From Annona cherimola (taxonomy: Eukaryota; Streptophyta; Magnoliopsida; Magnoliales; Annonaceae), in NCBI GenBank assembly GCA_030490835.1, contig CM059973.1:54254008-54318007 (forward strand): a DNA stretch of 64,000 nt, in the 5' to 3' direction. The number at the start of each line of letters is the position of its first letter. Position 1 is the stretch's first letter. The notes under the pieces are model-generated. The model was not told where the DNA came from. It ran no database searches and worked only from the letters and a program-made list of their open reading frames with translations. This document shows, piece by piece, positions 44,737 to 56,208 of the stretch. Both the position numbers and the translations under genes were made by a program.

Positions 44737-45856
44737 TGTTGAGTTATAGTGATTTGATGATAGACAAGTTAAGAATTTAATGCTTAAAATGTGTTGCTTA
44801 TATTTGGTTCGTGATGAATGGTTGTAACAAGTTAGCAGTGAATTGTGTTGTGAATTTGTTGAGGTTTTGCTGTAAAACTTCAGCAGTTTTGGTTTGCAAC
44901 TTTAATAGTTTTTTGTTCAAATTTCAACTAATTTAGTTTCAAACTTCAACTATTTTGGTTTGAAACTTCAACAGTTTCTGGATTGAAACTTTGACAGTTT
45001 GTTTAGCAAGAACAATGGATAGATGATTGGATGATGATGTGGTAAATCAGTTAGTTTGAGGAGCTATCTTAGGTTGTTAAGTTGTCACAGATTGTTGAGA
45101 AAATCCGATTGGTTGCAAATTTTATGGAGAAAATCTCTCTTGGCGGTTTTGGTTTGTTAAGTTATTACGAGTTTTTGAGAAAATTCCAATTGGTTGCAGA
45201 TTTGGTGGAGAAAATCTCTCTTGGCGATTTTGGTTTGTTAAGTTGTTACAGGTTGTTGAGAAAAATCCAATCGGTTGCAGATTTGGAGAAGAAAATCTCT
45301 CTTGGCAATTGAATATTAAAAGCTATAAATAGATAATAAATTTCAACTGGAAATTCAATTCAGAAAGAATAATTTCAAAAGTGCAGATCTATCTCAAGGC
45401 ATTTTCTATGATCCTCTATCCATTTGTCAGAAGCAACATATTGAAGATCGTCGTGACCATTCTACTAAGAGTTTCGTCTCCGTGCTTCTGTGCTGTTCAA
45501 TTAGTTGTAAGCTTTATTTTATTTTTATTTATTTTACCTTGAATTAGATGTTGTCTAATTCAATAAGAAAGCTATCATTATGATTTGTGAAAAGCTTCAC
45601 GTGCCACCTAGAGCCATTTATGTAATCCAGAAGACGATTGAGATTGTACCACTGTAACTTGAGGTTCTAAGTTGACTAGTGGAAACTCGAGTCAAAGCAT
45701 TGGCTTGGAGAGTGAAATAGGTGCATTAACCGAACCACTATAATTTGTTGTCTTCTTTGGATTATTTCTGTCATGTGTGAAATTTATCTTGTTCTTTCTT
45801 AGATTTCTCTTTGTGTTTTTATCCCTTTCTTTTATCAGTTTTATACGGGCCTAACA
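44737..45856 (+). repeat. 3' LTR of copia element 3
   Basis: 1120 bp. It contains the same three 81-bp units (45068-45310) as the 5' LTR. It also has about 300 bp (44765-45060) that the 5' copy lacks. That part includes five or six short units of about 26 bp such as GGTTTGAAACTTCAACAGTT (44871-45001). Confidence 0.92.
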
Positions 45857-45861
45857 ATCAC

Positions 45862-46350
45862 CATTCCCCACTTTATAACTACTCATACATGTAAATAAGC
45901 CGTGTGGCCAGCGAGTATAACATGCAATTTTGGGAGCTTAATCCTACATACCTCTTAGGGCTACATAGCAGCTATAACCTGAAATAGAATAATATCTTGC
46001 AATGTCCTCGACTCATTTTGTTACATCAATCTAAGTATAATCAATTATTCTAAATGTTATAATTGATTTTCTCTCTATTGCATTATATTCACAATTATGT
46101 TTGAGCATGTAGCCTAGTTATATAAAGAGGTATAATTGGTTGACCAGTGAATACAAGAAATTAATGTAAAACAAAATAGTCTTCTCTTTGTTTCTTGCTG
46201 CTCCAAGAGATAGTGACACTATTCAACAAGAAATCATAGCCTCATGTTGTTTTTTGCTCATCCAGGTCTCCGCCCCAGTTGGCATATGAGTATCACATTA
46301 AGTGCAAATCATGCCCTTAATAGTAAATTGAGTAATCCGTAGCAGCATTG
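45862..46350 (-). pseudogene. Possible RNase H and 3' end of a minus-strand copia remnant
   Basis: Part next to the DNA element at 46351. On the minus strand, a reading near 46290-46200 (TWMSKKQHEA) vaguely resembles the SWxSKKQ part of copia RNase H. The rest has no recognisable domain. It is placed here mainly because the remnant at 48289-51530 runs toward it and is cut by the DNA element between them. Confidence 0.4.
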
Positions 46351-48288
46351 TTACAACTAGATCAGCTAGTTGAACCGGTTCGGTCAAGAATTGGTCCATG
46401 GTTTGATTCAATTGCATATGGTTCGGTTCAAAGCGATTAAACCATTCGAACCGACTATCAAACTGAAATCAACTAGTTCGGCAGCTAGTATATAAATAAA
46501 AAAACCCATCTAGTCTAATTAACGAATCCATCAACCTGATTTCATTTCCCCCTTCAGATAGTCCCGCTTATCCCGTCCAAACTCAAATCCCAAACCCTAA
46601 CTGTCGGTGATTTCTTCCCCATTGTCTATTTCGGCAATAACAGCAGCAACACGCGGCTACACAACAGTGCAACTACAGCAGCCCAACGACAAGCGACTTC
46701 ACTACCTTCTTTGTTTCCTTCTCCGGTAAGACAGCCCCTTTGCCGCTCTGTTCGTCGGCATCCCTCTTTCTCCTCTTATTTCTTCCTTCTTTTCTCCGGC
46801 AAAGGCAACAGTTACAGTAGCCTGACGATGAGCGGCGAGTAGCTTCACTGCCTTCTCCATTTCCTCCTCCGGCCGGGCAATCCCTCTGCTACTTTGTTCA
46901 TCAACGTCCCTTTTTATCCCCACATTTTTTCTTTCCTTTCCTCGGCGACTCTCCGCTTCATCATTCGGCCACCTTGGCCATTTCCACCTCTTCAGCTCGG
47001 GTATATACAATCTATTTTTTTGAACATGTATATTTGATTTGTTTTAAACTCGGATAATTGGATCAGTATTTTTTAAAGTTTATAGATTTTAATAATCTTA
47101 GATAATCGGATTAGCATTTTTTGTGGAAAGCAAAAATCGCCAGTTAGATTTTAAAGATATATTACTATGTTTGAGTAGTTATTTTTACAATGTTCGTTTA
47201 AATATATTATCTGTTGAGATTTTTTATACAAGTAGCTAATAAATTATTTATAGCCTGGTTGAATAGCTATTTTATGATGATTGAATAGCTATTCTGTATA
47301 CACAATTTGTTTTAGACTTTCTATTGATTGTTTAGTTTAACAGATTGATTGAATCAAATGTTTACAATAAAAAATAAATAATGCATTGATTATGGACCTT
47401 GAGATATCTTTTCTAGAATCTATATAGCATAGGTTCTGATGTATTCTAAAGGGAGATTTTCTAGGCTAGCACTTGTACTCAATTGTCTTTGGATTTTAAG
47501 GTATTCATTAGTCTTATTTTTATGATATTATGCAAAATTTATCTATTGCAAGTTGCATTTTGCATGTGGTTTTGTATTATACTATTATAGTAGATAACTA
47601 TTCATTGCAATGTCTGTTACTCAAGTGTCTATATGAGAACATGTTGTTACTTGCATGATTTATAAATTTTTATTTTTTTGCAATGATGTGAATGGTGGAT
47701 TTGTGGATTTTTAAAATTTTATGTTTGATGAGAATGATGCTTTTGTAGACTTCTAAAATTTTATGTTTAATAAGACTAATGTGCTTTGGACTTTTAAAAT
47801 TTTATATTTGACAAGAATGATATGTTTTTAGACTTTTAAATTTTCATTTTTGTTGGACACGAGTTGTTTTTAATTTTTATATTATTATAAATTATTTAAT
47901 TGTTCAATCCTTCAACAATTATTGATCTTTTTATTTTTATTTGTGTTAGATATGTTTATAGAAGTGGAATTCATAAATGCACTAAGATAAATAGGGAGAA
48001 TTCGGGAGTTAAGCGTCAACATTCGACGCTTGTTACACATTTTAAGTCAGTTAATGAAGTAAAGTTTTTGTAATATTCATGCTTAGAGATTTTTAAAAGT
48101 TTTCTATTAATGTTTTCCTGCATGTTTTGTTGTGATGCTTAAAATCTAATATATAGATTTAGGATTTATAAATATATAATTTTTATATTTTACCAACAAT
48201 ATGTAATTAATTAAAAATTATTTGATATTTACGACGTTATAATTATGTCACGTTGATGTCACCGGTTCAATTACCGTTTTGGTTTTGA
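46351..48288. mobile_element. Non-autonomous DNA element with GAACCGGT ends
   Basis: The left end holds GTTGAACCGGTTCGGTC and the right end CACCGGTTCAATTACCG. They pair as imperfect inverted ends over about 30 bp, sharing TTGAACCGGT. A CATTG direct repeat flanks both sides (46346-46350 and about 48292-48296). The interior is a GC-richer, CT-rich stretch (46560-46990) with a diverged tandem duplication of about 140 bp, then AT-rich DNA. No transposase is visible. Class and exact ends are uncertain. Confidence 0.5.
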
Positions 48289-48293
48289 CAACA

Positions 48294-51200
48294 TTGATCC
48301 ACAGTGTCTCTAAGACATTTGAAAATCCTCTTGATATCTAGCCAAGGTGCTCGTCTATAATTTACTGATATCAGCTTACTAGATTAATGACATAACAAAT
48401 GTCAAAGCTAGTATATATCATACCATACATCAAGCTCGTAACCGCACTCCCATAAGGAATATTTTTCATTTCTCTATTTTGAGTTGAAGTCTTAGGACAT
48501 AGTTCAACTAACTCACCTGTCGCGATGGGGTTGTCTGTGGCTTTGCAGCTTTGCATATTGAATCATTCAAATACTTTGTTAATATACATTTCTTGAGAAA
48601 GACCAAACGGTCTTCTTGAACAATCTCTTTTGATTCGAAATGCAAGTATATAATCTGCTTCACTTATATTATTTCTCTTAAAATTGGAGGACAATCATTC
48701 TTTAATGGCAACAAAAAATGCAAGAACACATCCTATAAGTAGGATGTCGCAATGTAGAGGGATAGGATTACAAAATCACATCTAAATTTTTATATAGACA
48801 CAGTGGTCTTCATTAATCATCGTAAAGCCATAAGATATCATGGTTTGATGGAATCTCAAATACCACCATTTGGATGATTGTTTGATGCCAAAGGTTGGTC
48901 ATTGGAGTTTATGTTCATTTATGTAGATCTCCCCATCTAATTTTCCATTGAGAATATAGCTTTTCTCAACTAGATAAACTAGATGTTCATTTATGTATGC
49001 CCTTTAGCCACGAGGAGAGACTTGTATCCCTCGATTGATTGATCCATTTTATGTTTAATCTTGAGAACTAATTTATTTTTAATCACTTTGCATCCAGATG
49101 GAAGATCAACCAAGTCTCAAACCTGATTAGTCCTTATAGATTTCAACTTGTCTTTCATTGCCTTTTTTATTATTTCTTAGTTGGACATGAGAGAGAGTTT
49201 CATGAGTTGATCTAGATTTCTCATTGTCTTGAGAGATAACCATCATGAAGGTTTCTTTAGATTCATTATCATCATCTTAAGACATTATAGTAAAAGTTTC
49301 CTTCTCAATCGTAAAATAATGACATATGATGGGTTCTCCTTCAAAGATGTTGTTCTTTAGGTTCATGAGTCTTATTCATCTCAAGATGTTGATGTACATC
49401 TTTAGTTTCTTCAACTAATGGATTTGAAGCACCACTTCGTTCAAGATCTTCCATCTCCAGGATAGAAGCCTCCTTAGTGATCTCACCCCAACTTCATAAA
49501 TCATTCTTTAGAAATGTGGGATCTCATAATTCAATCTCAGTTATACTTCCATTCTCATGTTCACCAATGAACAGTTATCATTTGAAAATTTCATAGTATT
49601 TAATGAAGATACATTTCTTTCCTCTCATGCCTAGTTTGTCATATTTATAAGAGGAATTATAGATAAAAGTTGTCAAACTCCATGGTCACAAGTCTCGCTT
49701 AAATCAAGCTTTTGACCTATCCACAATTCATAAAGAGTGAACATGACTAATTTGGAGGACACAAGGTTAAGTATATGAGTAGCTGTCATAAGAACACATC
49801 TCAAATAAGACTTTAGAAGATTTATTTATGTCATTATAGACCTAATATCTAGTAGGGTCTTGTTTCTTCTCTTGACAATACCATTTTTATTATACCCTTT
49901 TCATCACAACAGTTTTTAAACTGTTTAGAGAGATACTCACGTCCATGGTTAGTTCTTGATGTATTCATCTTTTGATCTAATGGATTCTTAACTCTACTTG
50001 TATAATGTTTGAAACAATTCAATGCTTTTGACTTACGGGAGATCAAGAAAAGATAATTAAATTGCACGTAACAATTTTTATGAATATGAAAGTGATGAAA
50101 TATGAGGTCTCATGTGTTGCTCTCACATTCATTGGACCGCAGATGTCTAAATGGACCAAACATAATAAAAATTCAACTTCGATAGCTTTACCAAATTATT
50201 TTCTTGTTGTTTTTCCTGTTAGATAATGTTAACAGACAAATAGATCAATTTTAGTGAGTGGACCAAGAAGGTCCTCTCTAGCTAACCTATTTATTCTGTC
50301 TTGTCCAACATGACCCAATTTAGCGTATCATATATTTTCATCAACATTCGCATGACCGAGCTGCATATATAAATAGAACTAAGAGTAAGAGTATAGTTAG
50401 GCATACATTCTTTAACTTAGTGTAGTCATGAGCAAAGTGTCTTAACTTACTATAATTGTAAAATTGACTTTGGCCATGTTCCTCTTTGCTCCACACTTGC
50501 CTCGCTTATGCTAGGCCTTCTTAGCTTCCTATGAGCCCTGATTATCCTTTCCCCTTTTATTGAAGAACATCTAGTTTATCTTTTGCTTGGAACCTGAAGG
50601 TCTATGCAGCCCCAAACTAACAATATATGCTTGCCCGAAAGAGGACTTTACTGCTTATAGGTGTTCATCCTCTAGTTCAAAGTCATAATAGGTCTTGATG
50701 TTGTCATTGTGCATCATGTTAACATCCATATGTTCCCAATTAATGGGGAGGCACCTAACAGCTACTTGCACCTACAGTTTGCTATCCTAACTTGCTACAA
50801 TCATAACACCTAACTTTGGTCATGTCCCTCTTTCACCCATGCTTTCCCCACATGCACTGGGCTTTTTTTAGCCTCATGTAGGCCCTCATTATCCTTTCCT
50901 TTTTTATTGTAGAACTTTTAGATTCTCTTTGACGTGGAACCCTGAAGTTCTATGCAGTGTAAAACTAGCAATATATGCTTGCTCGGAAGAGGACTTTACA
51001 GCCTCTAGGTGCTCATCCTCTAGTTCTAAATGAGACGCGATGTCATCAAAGATCTTGAGAACATGTCATGCTGACTTAAATTCTTAAATCATGTTTGAAA
51101 TTTCTCGAAGATGCTGCCTAATGGTTTAGTTGTGGAACTTCTTGTAATCATTAAACTTGAAAGTGAGTATCCTCACCTTTGTAGCAGAGGCACCCCCAAA

Positions 51201-51530
51201 ATTTTCTTCAAGGTAATTCACATTTCCTAAGCCATGATATACTATTTGAATTCACTTATCAAGTCATCCTGCATACTGCTCAATAATGTGATGTAAGTGA
51301 TGTTGTTCTTCATCTTACAAGGCCAGTAAGCCTAGTGATCTCTTCTATGGTGAGCAGTGTTTCCTCACTCAAGTGCATTCATGACGTTGGTCAACATGTT
51401 TAGTGCTTATTTCTCTTCTAGGAGATATTGGACCTAATGATGCTAAGTATCATAGTTGTCACTGTTCAATTTCTGACCTTTTTAGGTTAGCAACAATCAT
51501 TTCTAATCCCATCGATAATTGATAGGCTAT
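48294..51530 (-). pseudogene. Decayed copia remnant of another lineage (Tork-like)
   Basis: Minus-strand pieces in the order gag, integrase, reverse transcriptase. The gag start lies near 51530-51400 (SPRREIS, resembling YLLEEK). Integrase pieces at 50067-49849 (ISRKSKALNCFKHY, TNHGREYLSKQFKN, CDEKG) and near 49715 (LYELW) fit copia. The reverse transcriptase tail lies near 48640-48370 (FGLSQEMYINKVFE, IPYGSAVTSLMYGMIYTSF). It is full of stops and frameshifts, and much of the reverse transcriptase core is unreadable. The PYGSAVGSLMYAM style is that of Tork/Angela-type elements rather than Sireviruses. No LTR or primer site was found. Confidence 0.7.
50441..51046 (-). repeat. Diverged tandem duplication in the copia remnant
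   Basis: About 260 bp at 50441-50700 recurs at 50787-51046, an offset of about 346 bp. Matching words include TTGGCCATGTTCCTCTTTG / TTGGTCATGTCCCTCTTTC, CAATATATGCTTGC and TCATCCTCTAGTTC. On the minus strand this is the gag nucleocapsid stretch, so the zinc-knuckle region seems duplicated. Confidence 0.75.
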
Positions 51531-53034
51531 AAAAAATGTTTGCACAAATTAATATTAGCATGAAATATTTGTTGCAAAAGAATGACTGAGCTAATGATAA
51601 AACAACACAAAGAACAAATTTAAAAGTTGACTATGTTCTCAATCAACATTTATCTCATAAGTTGAATTATCATTAATTTAGTTCAATCACGCTAAATTTT
51701 AGTTCTGAGAAAAAAAAATTTTGAACCTTACCAACTTTCGAACTCCCACTCAAAAAAATTTTAAAACCCCTTTTTTGTTATTTGCTTAAGTATAATTAAA
51801 TTCTATGCATAAATTCCTTTAGTCAGCTAGGTAAGAGGTGGGGTCATCAAAGGTTCCTCTCACATTCGCAAGGTCCTAATTGAATAACCAGGAATTCACT
51901 TAATATCATAATAACCTCTAGCCTAGACACGAACTGCTGGTCATGTCATATAACTCTAATTTTTCACCAAAAGTGAATCCTTAAAAAAAGAGATTAAATA
52001 AATACAAAGATAATTAAATAAATTATTTTTCTTTTTAAATATACTAAAAGAAAGAGAAATAAGAGAAAGGAAAAAACAACACACTCCTTAATTTTCTTTT
52101 GCAAGATGGCTTCTAAGTGTTGTGACACATTTTCATAGCTCAAGAATATTTGTAGAAGATGTACCATAGATTCATTTTGTATTTTATGTAAGCTTTAATG
52201 GTGAGTACTTAGATGCTTTTAAGCTCAGCCTTTAATTTATCAGATAGGGAGCTACCATCATCTATTTTCCCATTTGCTTCACATAATGAAGTAATTATTA
52301 GATATATAATGTCTACATAAATAAACTAGGCATACAACATGACATGCATATGCATTTTATATTAATATCCAAAAATTTAGTCTTAAACAATAAATCTAAC
52401 CATCTAATTGCGTCTAAATGTCTAAAATAGTAGAAATTGATTACTTTATCATTAAAATCAAATTTAAAATAGCCAAGATCCATCAAAAACAAAAACATCA
52501 AATCTGGGTCTCAAATATGGAATCTAATTATGTCGTTGTGTCTAAAATGTCCAAAATAATAGAAATTGACTGTCGAATCATTAGAATCAAATTTAAAATG
52601 GCTAAAATCTATCAAAAATAAAAATAGATGGCTCATATTGCGAAATGTTAGCATTGGCAGCCATGGCCGCTAGCCAGTATGGACCCCAATTGGGCCTAGT
52701 TCATTTCGGCCTAGAATGGATAGGTAGGGGCTATTTTATAATTTTCTTAAAAGGTTACGGATTTTTGTAATTGGTTAGTTTGTGGAGTTTTATGCAAAAA
52801 AATCTTTCTCACTCCTATCTCAGTCAAACTCTAGTTAAAAGTTGGTACATCTGTGATAGACCATCACACAATGGATCTTAGTAAAGACAAAGGATTTTTG
52901 AAGTTACCAAATCAAATGAAATCAACTTCGAAAAAGGAACATCTCTTAATGATGTGCGTATTTTGAAGATCATTAATGCACTACTAAACATTGTATTCAA
53001 CTCAAAAATGCAATTGAAGACCAGATACGAAGAG
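51531..53034. other. AT-rich DNA with a 129-bp tandem duplication
   Basis: No gene recognised. AGAAATTGA.TA....ATCATTA.AATCAAATTTAAAAT occurs at about 52432 and 52561, spaced by 129 bp, giving two diverged units (about 52405-52495 and 52535-52622). The first part may be leader or LTR of the preceding copia remnant, but no LTR end was found. Confidence 0.55.
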
Positions 53035-54465
53035 GATAGTGTGAAACTCCAATCTTAGACACGTATAAAACCCTAGGGTTGTAAACCCTAGGTAATGTAT
53101 TAATGAAATATATATATTCATGAAATATGAAATTATGAGGGAGTAGATGTTAAAATAATTAATTATGAAATTCGGATGAATAGTGCATGTGAATAGTAAA
53201 TAGTAAATGTGGGATTAAGGAATATATTAAGTTAATCACTTTGGATTAACTTAATCATAAAAGACGAAAAAGGAAGCTTCCCACAAAAGGACAAAATAGT
53301 AACTTTTTGATTTATTTAATATTTTCGGATTTTTGATAGATTTTTGAAGTAACATGAAGAAAAATTCATATCTTACAATCCGGACATCGGATTGAGATGA
53401 AATTTTTTATGGATGGCCAAAATATGATGATGAACATGATGAGTGGTCCAAGATTGATCAAAAATCATGAATTAAGGGTCAATATTAAACGTCATTTGAA
53501 GATCAAAAAGTAGCTTTACTTTTTCATTAATTAGCATTTGACTTTGGATTAATTTTAATTAATTAAATGGATAAATAATTAATGAAAAGCTGCTATGGCT
53601 GCTGGAGCTTGGACTTTTGGGACCAAATCCAATGGCCCAAAATCAATCTTATCAAAAATCAACGGTTGAGATGAATTAGCTTTAAAATAATTAATTTTAA
53701 TAAATAAAAAAATCATAAATAAATAGGGGCTAGCTAGGGGGCAGGAGCTGCTGATTAGGGTGGCTGCACAAGGCTCAAAATATTGCATGGGATTTGGAAA
53801 AAAATATTTAGAATTAAATACCTTGAGCAAGGGGGTAAATTGCAAATATGTGAAAAATGCAACACTATAAATAGGGGAGCATGGTGAACGACCAAGGCAC
53901 ACCCATTCCAGCTCCATTGAGCATTTTCAACCCCCAAAATTCGTTTTTGGCCTTAGAGAGAAAAGGAGAGAAAATTAGAGAGAGAAAGGGCAAGTTGGAG
54001 GAGAGATTTTCTACTTCAGGTAAGGGGATTCTTCCCAAATTTTTTTTGAGTGTTAATTAAGGTAAACCCATGCTTAGATAATGCCTAATCATGAGAAAAT
54101 AAGTAAAGTTATAATGCTTAATTGGAATCATGCCGAAACATCGAAAATTTGGAGCAAAGATGGAGCATTCGGGAAGATAGTATATGATATGTGAAAATAA
54201 TGCTCCAAAATTGATAAATGATGATTTGGGATATATGAATATGATAAATATGATGTTGGAATGATGATATATTAATTTCATGATTTTTGGAATTAAGGAT
54301 TATGCTTAAGTGAATTTATGTTGATTTTTAGTATATGGAGAAAATGATTTATTTAGCCAAGTTAATGATGATAAATTCATAATTCATAAATTTTTCACGA
54401 TATACTAAGCATAAGCTATGTCATGGTATTTTTTATTTTTGGAAAAAATGTCAATTTTTGGAACC

Positions 54466-54562
54466 CATGAACAGTAACCTCTGGTGAACAGTATCGTGAA
54501 CAGTGATGATGAACAGTAATCTGCTACAGTGACATGAACAGTAAATATGAATAGTGAACAGC
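54466..54562 (+). repeat. GAACAGTAA array in copy D
   Basis: Eight or so ATGAACAGTAA-like words in under 100 bp (TGAACAGTA, TGAACAGTG, TGAATAGTG), irregularly spaced. Similar GTGAATAGTAAATAGTAAATG occurs at about 53182. Confidence 0.8.
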
Positions 54563-54833
54563 GTATTTTGGGAAAAAATTGAGATTTATTTTTGTATATT
54601 TATGAGGATATATGGATGGAATTTTTAAAGGATTTATGGATAAAAATTCATATAAATGAGTAATGACCAAGTATTTATAAAAGGAAAACCTCTATAAAAA
54701 TGAGGTAATATGTGATCGTAAAGCATGCATGGGAAGCAAGCTAAGACATGGAATAGATGGATAAAATATCAAATTTCCTTGTATAGAAAAATGAAAGGAA
54801 AGGATAAAGGAGTCAGGTTGAAGCAAAGCAAAG

Positions 54834-55037
54834 GTAAGCAAGCAAACTTTTTTTTAAAATATGATTTTATTGCTTCATTGTAAACAAGCAATCCTTTTGA
54901 AAATGATGATTTGTAAGCAAGCGAACTTTTTTTAAAAATATGATTTTATTGTTTCATTGTAAGCAAGCACAACTTTGAAAATGTGATTTTATTCTTCATT
55001 GTAAGCAAGCAAAACTTTTTAAAAATGTGATTTTATT
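54834..55037 (+). repeat. Tandem repeats with GTAAGCAAGC in copy D
   Basis: Four units of 40-65 bp: GTAAGCAAGCAAAC, then T/A runs, ATGATTTTATT and TTCATT. Units at about 54834, 54915, 54960 and 55000. Confidence 0.8.
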
Positions 55038-56208
55038 CCCAAGTATTTATGAAATGTATTTAAGGGTGGTCATTCCTATAATGTTTTGAAATGATGAATG
55101 TTTATGAATTTTTATGAAAAGTCATGTCGGCATATTGATATTATGTGATGTTCATGGACATGTGCACATGTACGATGTATAAGGAAGAGGCTTTGGTGGA
55201 GGTAGAAAGCGGATTAGAGGGTCCCCCTTCACTATTGCCGAGTCGTATGGGCTGTGTGCCGACGGCGTCCTCCCCAGAGGTGGAGGCAAAGGAATGTTAT
55301 GTTTGAATGAATGCATTGCATTTTCATACATTGATTGAAAAGGAAAGCATGGATTTGAAATTATGTTTTTAAGGGATGGTGCAAATAATTCTCTACATGA
55401 GAATGACAAGTTACCTGGTGTAAGAGGTATATAACGCTGGGGAAATCAAAAGTCATGCATGTAGGAACCATGTAGGTGTCAAGAAGAAGAGAGGTTCCTC
55501 TTGATGAGGCCAAGTCGGAGACAGCCGGCGTATTGGACCATGTTATGTGAGATGTTCCCTGAGCTAGCGTACCCGCACACGAAGGTTTATGTCAGGAGTG
55601 GAAAGGAAGCATTTGCACATCCTATGTTTATGAAAAGGTTTCTATTCCATTAATAGTTGATCACTTGCTAAGTGTCTCCTATCGAATGGAGAGAAATGAA
55701 TTTACGAATGATTTTCATAAATGGTTTATGAAAGGTTTCATAAGTGTCTTCTATCGAATGGAGAGGAATGCAATTAAAATGAAAAATGCTTGCTTATTGA
55801 GTTTTGACTCATGTTTTGTTTTCCCAACCTCAGACAGGTGTAGGGAAAGACAAGAAATGAATGGCACGAGTTGCTAAAGGAAAAGAAGAATCTACAAAGG
55901 TTAGTAGATTTTTGTATGAACAGATTCCCTAATGGGATATGATGAGAAAGGACATAGATTGTATGAAATTATGAAGTTATGAATAATATGAGAAGTTGAT
56001 GATTTATGATGCTATGGATGAGTCCATTATGAATGATGATGATATATGTTTATGTGATGAAAGAAAAAGAAAAAAAGAAAAAATTGGACGAGATCCAATT
56101 AAGAACCCGCCGCGTGATCAGGGCAACAATCCTGATTCACGTTTACCAATCGACAAGATCCCGGAGTAAGGACAAATATGACGCCTCGGTTCGGGGCGCC
56201 ACAGATAG

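Larger units (their letters stand above)
26738..45856 (+). mobile_element. Ty1/copia retrotransposon 3 (Sirevirus-like, envelope-like ORF), with three nested insertions
   Basis: The LTRs begin TGTTGAGTTATAG and end GGGCCTAACA. The outer flanks ATCAC (26733-26737 and 45857-45861) match perfectly, proving that two LTRs 18 kb apart are one insertion. The inside has primer site, gag, protease, integrase, reverse transcriptase, RNase H, a long A-rich spacer, an envelope-like ORF and a polypurine tract. Guests are 31861-36625, 38339-40157 and 41101-43831; removing them leaves about 9.8 kb. A pol-downstream envelope-like ORF is a known feature of Sireviruses such as SIRE1. The element is heavily mutated, more so than elements 1 and 2. 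Confidence 0.92.
53040..56203 (-). mobile_element. TGTG...CACA solo-LTR-like element, copy D
   Basis: 3164 bp, plus strand TGTGAAACTCCAATC...GGTTCGGGGCGCCACA, so in the minus sense it opens TGTGGCGCCCCGAACC like copies A-C. Perfect duplication GATAG at 53035-53039 and 56204-56208. It keeps the stem-loop (56117-56136), reversed GACGGCGTCCTCCCC (55261-55275) and several GTAAGCAAGC blocks. No coding region; the Met-led frames near 55152 and 53579 are short and unlike any protein known to me. Confidence 0.82.

Noticed and set aside
45082..45312. Frame with three repeats of about 27 residues, resembling a repeat protein
   Set aside because: It is a translation of the 81-bp units in the LTR of element 3.
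46702..47010. Minus-strand frame of 102 codons rich in charged residues
   Set aside because: It lies on a CT-rich tandem duplication in a non-autonomous DNA element and matches no family I know.
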